Shown piece by piece: positions 58,940 to 64,000 of a stretch of 64,000 nucleotides of DNA (position 1 is the stretch's first letter; every line of letters begins with the position of its first letter). A program made the position numbers and the translations under genes. The notes under the pieces were generated by a model, which was not told where the DNA came from, made no database searches, and saw only the letters and a program-made list of their open reading frames with translations. Source of the DNA: Cosmopolites sordidus (taxonomy: Eukaryota > Arthropoda > Insecta > Coleoptera > Curculionidae). The stretch covers positions 1-64,000 of the forward strand of contig JARFXV010000307.1 in assembly GCA_031761425.1 (NCBI GenBank), in the 5' to 3' direction.

Positions 58940-60525
58940 CTTTCAATGCAGACCTTCAACGGTCTCTTAAATAAAGGCATCAATTTTGCATTACCGGCAT
59001 CTCGCCACGTTTTAGAGGATTAAGGTAGCCAGTATAGAAACCGGTATTAAACACTTGCCGGAGTATTTCAAAGCTTTTATAAGAGAGTCATGTAAAGGTA
59101 AAATTGCAAAAAATATTTCAACAAAAGTCAGTCAAGTCAGTCAAGATTGTCAAGCGTTTGCGAGAGAAAAATTGTTTTTATTTAAAAGCAGATAAGGGAA
59201 ATAAGGTTGTAGTAATGGACAAATCTGATTATTTTGAACGTGTTGAAAAAATAACTTAAGAGATTAAAGATTCATTGAATTCTCTAAAAAACAAATTACA
59301 TATTTCATATCCATAATATCAAGATTATATGCTTTAACGAAAAAAATTCTTATAAAATTCATAAACCGGGAAAATCAATGAGACCAATTGTATCAGCCAT
59401 TGATTTTCCTAGATATAACTTCGCAAAATGGTTAGTAAAATAATTTGAAACTCTATTAAACCAACCACCAGCCAAAGAGGGCGATCGAAAAGTAGGTGGG
59501 AGGATCAGGTGCGGAAAGAGATAAGGAAATTGGAAATACAAGCATAGTGGGAAAAGATACAGGACCAAGATGAGAACTCCCTTACATATCTTATTCTTCG
59601 ATGTATCATCATTGCCGATTCTGCGTACCTTAAGAGACCTGAAGGAGTCACTCGAGTTAAACGACCCCAAAAAAAACAAGATTGTTTCAAAGTATATCGC
59701 ACTAACAAAATTATGTATGAAACAAAATTGTTTTCAGCTTAATAATATATTTTACTAACAAGGAGGAACGGCAATAGGCAATCCTGTCACGGTTCTTATT
59801 TTTTGGTTTTGGTGATTATTTTATTAAAGATAATTATAACAACAAATTAAAATCAATTAGGGAGATGTCCGAAGGAAATGGTTATAAGAATATTGTAAAC
59901 AGATCAATTAGAAAACATAAATGTAGACAATTATTACAAAAAAGTCAGAAATAGAGAACGCTGGCAAGAAGAAGATCAAAAATGATGCAAATGGAATGAG
60001 TTTCCATAGGTCACGACTTTTCTGTAAAGAAGAACACGAAGGAGAAAAAGAGAGACAATTATTAAAATAATTTTCGACTTTTCAAAAGCAACAGAATAAA
60101 AATAAATATATGGTAATACCGTTTGATGCCTAATTAACATGAGGGTTAGACAAGATTTTGAAAACAATTAACTAATATAGACAAAACTAATAAATATAAT
60201 AAATTAAGAAGCCCTGGGTAATCCAAAGGATAAAATAGATTAACATGAAAAATCGGGGATTTAGGAAATTAATTGTCAAGATTGTGATTGAAGGTATATT
60301 GCGCAAACCAAAAAATACATATAGTAAAAAAATTATATCGGCCAACATTCACTCGGGCATGATCACAATATAGATATTAGTAATTTAATATTTATAAAGT
60401 GTAAATAATAATAGGGCTTTGGATGCGTATGAAAGCATTTAAATCGAAAAATTTAAGAAAACCGTAAACCGGGATAAAGGACCTATTCCATTCAGCCAAC
60501 TTTTTCAGTTAGTTCATACAGGTGC
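58940..60525 (+). mobile_element. Penelope-like element, second copy, heavily decayed
   Basis: NCFYLKADKGNKVVVMDKSD and YFERVEK (59168-59250), SIRPIV-like sequence near 59380, and FDVSSLPILRTLRDLKESLE (59600-59660) are the same RT as the copy at 40-42.6 kb. EGTAIGNPV follows near 59764. The GIY-YIG part reads GI-stop-EINCQDCD-stop-RYIAQT (60258-60310), then NRALDAYES-like and NRDKGPIPFSQLFQLVHTG to 60520. A LINE scrap sits within it near 59480-59578. No terminal hammerhead is visible here. Confidence 0.85.
59480..59578 (+). mobile_element. LINE C-terminal scrap inside a PLE
   Basis: In one frame this reads WEDQVRKEIRKLEIQA followed by WEKIQDQDEN, the common C-terminal tail of RTE/R1-type LINE proteins. 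It replaces part of the PLE RT between the region near 59470 and FDVSS at 59600. Confidence 0.6.
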
Positions 60526-60980
60526 ATTACACATATTCACGTATTCGATCTCTCTATATAGTCATTATAACTTAAAAGAACAAGGACGTATGTCTAAATT
60601 CCCACTATATTAGAAAATAATATGACAATTGTTTACAGAGCCTTCTTCAGATACGAAAGTACAATAGAAAAATTTACGAAAGTACAATGGAATTTTTTTT
60701 TAATAAACTGGAAATTTGGAACTATTTTCCTAAAACTGGAATTATTTTCATAAAATAAATGCCCCTCAAGTATCGGCTACCATAGCGAGATATATCACTA
60801 CAACTTTTCGACTTTACAATTACTTTGATATTACTTGATTATTTTTTTGTTGTACATGGTGGACCAATATTTTTTGGGCTTAATCCGAAATTGTCGATAC
60901 TCGGCCGTTCTGACAATTCAATGGACGAATTTTAAGACTGGATTTTCTGGATATACACTCTCACAAGATCCATTTTAAAG
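60525..60980. other. AT-rich DNA, nothing recognised
   Basis: No supported feature. Confidence 0.5.
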
Positions 60981-60984
60981 TTTA

Positions 60985-63022
60985 AGAATTTTGATTTAAG
61001 AAAAATATTCTGAGTCGACACACAGTACTAGAACGCTTGACTAGCTTCGCCTTTATTTTGCATCCTAATTCCGTTGAAATTTTCGGAATACATGTTCTAA
61101 GACCAGCAGCCACAGCTCCTTTTAAGACGTCGACATCGAGATACTGTGAACGGCCTAATAATAAGACTCGTGTCTCCCTCCTGGAACTTTTTGAATCAGA
61201 GCTGAACAGTGCGGATTGATACGGCACCTTCCTCCTCAACTTCGCAAATCTCACGAGCGACGTCAGTCTCTTTGCAGCCTTTATTAAAATCAATGGCGGC
61301 TCGTGGGTTTTCATAGTGGGTGTGCGTAGAAGAAAATAGTGCTGCTGAAGATTTTTTTTGCCTTCCCCTTCCACGTTTTTACTTTTTGTGCTATTGAAAC
61401 CCTATACAGGAGGTGAACCAGGAAACATTAAAATGTTGTATTGTTACTATTTACAAGGGCATTGGAGGATGGATTGTTGCTTGTTGCACAGATAAAGGAA
61501 GCAATAAGTGGTATTTACCCTTTTCCGAAGAGCAAACCATTCAAACAGATTATTGTAACTGCAAATCAATAGAGAAAATTCGAAAAAGTTCATGAGAAGT
61601 TCGAAAAGTTCAAAAAAATATCAAAGTTTTATGACAAAAAAGGGTTATTGTACACATTTTTGTCGGTGAATAGCACCTTGCCATTCGTCTGTTTTTGTCC
61701 AAAATAAATTTTTCAATAACTTTATCACTGAAGTCCGGAATTTGTTCGGCCATAGCACTCTCAATATTTAACATACCTAAAGCATTTAGTCCATCCTCCC
61801 CCATTGGATTTCTTAAACATGTTTTAATCAAGTTCAAAGTGGAAAAGCGCCTTTCGGCTTCGGCTGTGGTCATCGGTATAGTCACTAGTATTCTCAATGC
61901 CTTAGTGATTTCTTTAAAAGCTGTATCCAGTCTCATATTCAAAATAAAATCTAATGTCTTTAAACAGCCTTTAAATGTCTTCATTTTGACAAATCTCGAG
62001 CTTGAATAAAACATTTCCAATTGGGTCTTCAAATCTTCTTTTTCTATCGTCGGAATACTTTCACATAGTTTACTGTTGTCAAATTTTCGCGTAAAAATTA
62101 CCCTATTTTTATATTCTTTTTGAACTTGACTCAAATTCAACATGGGCGTGGCCCGAGCATTAGTTTTAAATTCAACTTTCTGCTCCAAACTTAAATTAGT
62201 CATTATTATTAACTGTTTTAAATCAACTTCATGTTTGCAATTAAAAATTGAATATTTTTATTTAAAAAGTACTACTCAGTACAAGTATTTACGAGGTGAA
62301 TGAAATACGCGACGCGAGACATATCAAATGCTCCGTACCCGTCAAATCGGCGTTTAAAACTAATTATCGATACGCTCGGTTGCAGATAATCTAAGTCCAA
62401 ATCGCATGTTTTAGAAAGCAGTTGAACCGCCGAAATCTGGCAACCAACAAAACTTGTAACGCCAACGATGAGATAAAATGACGTAGCGGATCGTCGCTGG
62501 GGGTAAACGTCCGACTAACGATGTAAAAATTGTGGCGAGAGGATGGAATTTTTATCCCCATTATTTGGTGTGATGAGTCGACAGACGTTCTTCTACATTT
62601 GAAGATTTTAATTTTTAATAATATCTTAGTTATCTGAGTATCTGATATATTATCTGAGTTAAAGGAAAGAAACTCAACGGAAATAAAATATGGTGTTTTG
62701 CTCTGAAAAATTGTTTACTGTGATAAATGCTGGTGGGCAGCGCCTCAACGCCCTGCCTCACGAGCCGCCACTGATTAAAATAATATCTTAAAACTGCCCT
62801 AATTTCGCCATTCATTTCACCCAATTTCATCGTTTTTGTTAAAAACGCCGACTGAATATTTCGCAGTGGAATCACTTTAATACTGAAGGAATCACTTTAA
62901 TACTGAAGAAGGAATGTTTGTCGGAGCAAAAAGTTGAAATTGGATGAAACCTCTGTGGAGTGAAGTATAATCCTATATTTATAAACAAAGGAATAAACGC
63001 AAATGTTTTTGTTACACCCTAA
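60985..63022 (-). mobile_element. mariner relic interrupted by a hAT element
   Basis: On the minus strand an outer end GGGTGTAACAAAAAC at 63019 leads into LRNIQSAFLTKTMKLGEMNG and EIRAVLRYYFNKG. The hAT then interrupts. On the other side CKETDVAREICEVEEEGAVS and a GDTSL block follow, then YSENFNGIRMQNKGEA-like decay. This is the mariner HTH and linker. It matches the relic at 33.5 kb (AREIC, end sequence), so both are the same family. Confidence 0.75.
61291..62773 (-). mobile_element. hAT-family transposon with exact 8-bp target duplication
   Basis: ATTAAAAT flanks both ends (61283-61290 and 62774-62781), and the ends match the copy at 40.8 kb. The minus-strand ORF 62203-61610 (197 codons) carries LEMFYSSSRFVKMKTFKGCL and RILVTIPMTTAEAERRFSTL then LNALGMLNIESA, the C-terminal dimerisation domain of hAT transposases. 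The upstream zinc-finger and catalytic parts are missing, so it is an internally deleted copy with an intact C-terminal frame. Confidence 0.88.
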
Positions 63023-63439
63023 GTATACCAAGAACTTTTTTGAATATTTTCGTACTTGGTATTAATGCTTGAATTGTTCTGTCATTTTTGTCTGTCTATT
63101 TTTTTTTATAGTTTTTGTCTATTTCTTGTTTCTATTTCTTGTTTATCTTGTTTGTCTATTTGTGATTTGATTCACACTCTGTTCCGTTGGACTTGCGTGG
63201 AACAATCGCCAATATGCATTTTCTTTTTCTTTCACCTCATTACTGTCGTTGCACATTACATAAAAAATGCCCTTAATCTATGAGGTATGTACATAAAATA
63301 ATAAAACTAGTGACGTTGGGTTTAATCTGGCAACACTGTTGGATTCCCCATTAGAGGCAGACCAACATCTCATGCGTACTTGATATGATTGTGTACTCCC
63401 TAGTCACTTGGTGGTCCATAGCAATTCTTTTTGTGGATT

Positions 63440-63785
63440 TTTCTACGCCGTTTATGAAGAATCTCTCACAGTGTGTGGTGCCTACAGTCAAACATGAAGA
63501 AGAAAACATAATAGTTTAAGGCTGTATGGCGGCAGCTAGCATTGGCGAAATTTTATTTGTGACAAACGTATGAATGCACTAAAATCATCAATCATCAGGA
63601 TTTCTGGTCAAGTAGGCATTATATTAATATATAAAGTTGCTGTAGGGCAACACACGATGTTAAAAATTCTGAGATGGCTTAAAGAAAATTGATTGAGTCT
63701 TAGAACATCCTGCGCAGTTCCTTGGATCTAAACCCTCCAGAATATTACAAATCTAACAAAATATTAAAATGGGGTCCTTCAATAA
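63440..63785 (+). mobile_element. Tc1-like transposase relic
   Basis: VVPTVKHEEENIIV then stop and GCMAAASIGEI (63477-63552) match the TVKHGGGSIMVWGCM block of Tc1 transposases. LDLNPPEYY near 63726 is a decayed third acidic block. No ends were found. Confidence 0.65.
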
Positions 63786-63789
63786 GAAT

Positions 63790-64000
63790 GAAAGAATACA
63801 AAAGATATAGGGTACAACAAATTAATAAGCACTTTGGATCAAATAATTCCTGTCAAGAGGGTTTAACCAAATACTGATATATTTTTGAAGTTCTATTTCA
63901 ACGGACGGTATGACAACGGATTTTTTATTTTCAATAAATAAGACCACGCCTGTATTTGTGCTATATAATAGAACAAGCCGGTATTTATCGACAAACTATA
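63790..64000. other. AT-rich end of window, nothing recognised
   Basis: No supported feature. Confidence 0.5.

Noticed and set aside
44100..64000. Search for the N-terminal exon of jub
   Set aside because: No Pro/Ser-rich open frame with a splice donor in the right phase was found on the minus strand, so the 5' end is left open.

Overview
This is an AT-rich window of eukaryotic nuclear DNA, almost certainly from an insect with a large, transposon-loaded genome. The evidence is spliced genes with GT/AG introns whose proteins look like insect or animal Rpn8, NDUFAF6 and Ajuba, plus dense mariner/Tc1, RTE and Jockey-like LINEs, Penelope-like elements (PLEs), piggyBac and hAT relics, and very long (TA)n tracts. 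I cannot fix the order; a beetle or similar TE-rich insect is only a guess.

Host genes. (1) 1-804 (+) is the last exon of an unidentified Thr/Ser-rich surface protein with a hydrophobic C-tail. (2) 6975-8016 (-) is a complete two-exon proteasome lid gene, Rpn8/PSMD7. (3) 8329-18099 (+) is a complete four-exon NDUFAF6, a complex I assembly factor. It is divergent from Rpn8 across a 312-bp shared promoter interval. (4) 24876-44090 (-) holds the last five exons of an Ajuba/LIMD1-type LIM protein (jub), carrying all three LIM domains and spread over 19 kb. No other host exon is recognised.

Mobile layer. Everything else is mostly decayed transposons, many of them nested. NDUFAF6 intron 2 holds a Jockey-like LINE and a tRNA-derived SINE; intron 3 holds an RTE-type LINE and a hammerhead-like foldback element. 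Further LINEs lie at 3.3-4.9, 14.5-16.8, 19.6-22.5, 22.9-23.7 and 35.4-37.2 kb. Three LINE copies end directly at long (TA)n tracts. jub introns hold mariner, Tc1, HTH-transposase, LINE and PLE copies. One PLE (39.4-42.9 kb, minus) is split by a hAT element inside its reverse transcriptase; a second PLE (58.9-60.5 kb, plus) has a LINE scrap inside it. Two non-autonomous piggyBac copies, a 1.2-kb mariner with both ends, a 700-bp mariner deletion derivative, a Gypsy RT scrap, a multi-copy gene-like relic of unknown function, and a DNA transposon with about 450-bp inverted arms fill 44-64 kb.

Most interesting signal. Seven places show a hammerhead-ribozyme-like layout (a CTGATGA-like core, a hairpin, then GAAACG). 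The best is at 39411-39461 (-), at the 3' side of a PLE, as expected for PLE terminal repeats. Several copies carry T for C3 together with A for G8, which would keep the 3-8 base pair, and all have one extra unpaired base before stem II. Two related copies lie inside foldback elements that behave like small non-autonomous passengers; one of these sits in a Tc1 copy with a 15-bp target duplication.
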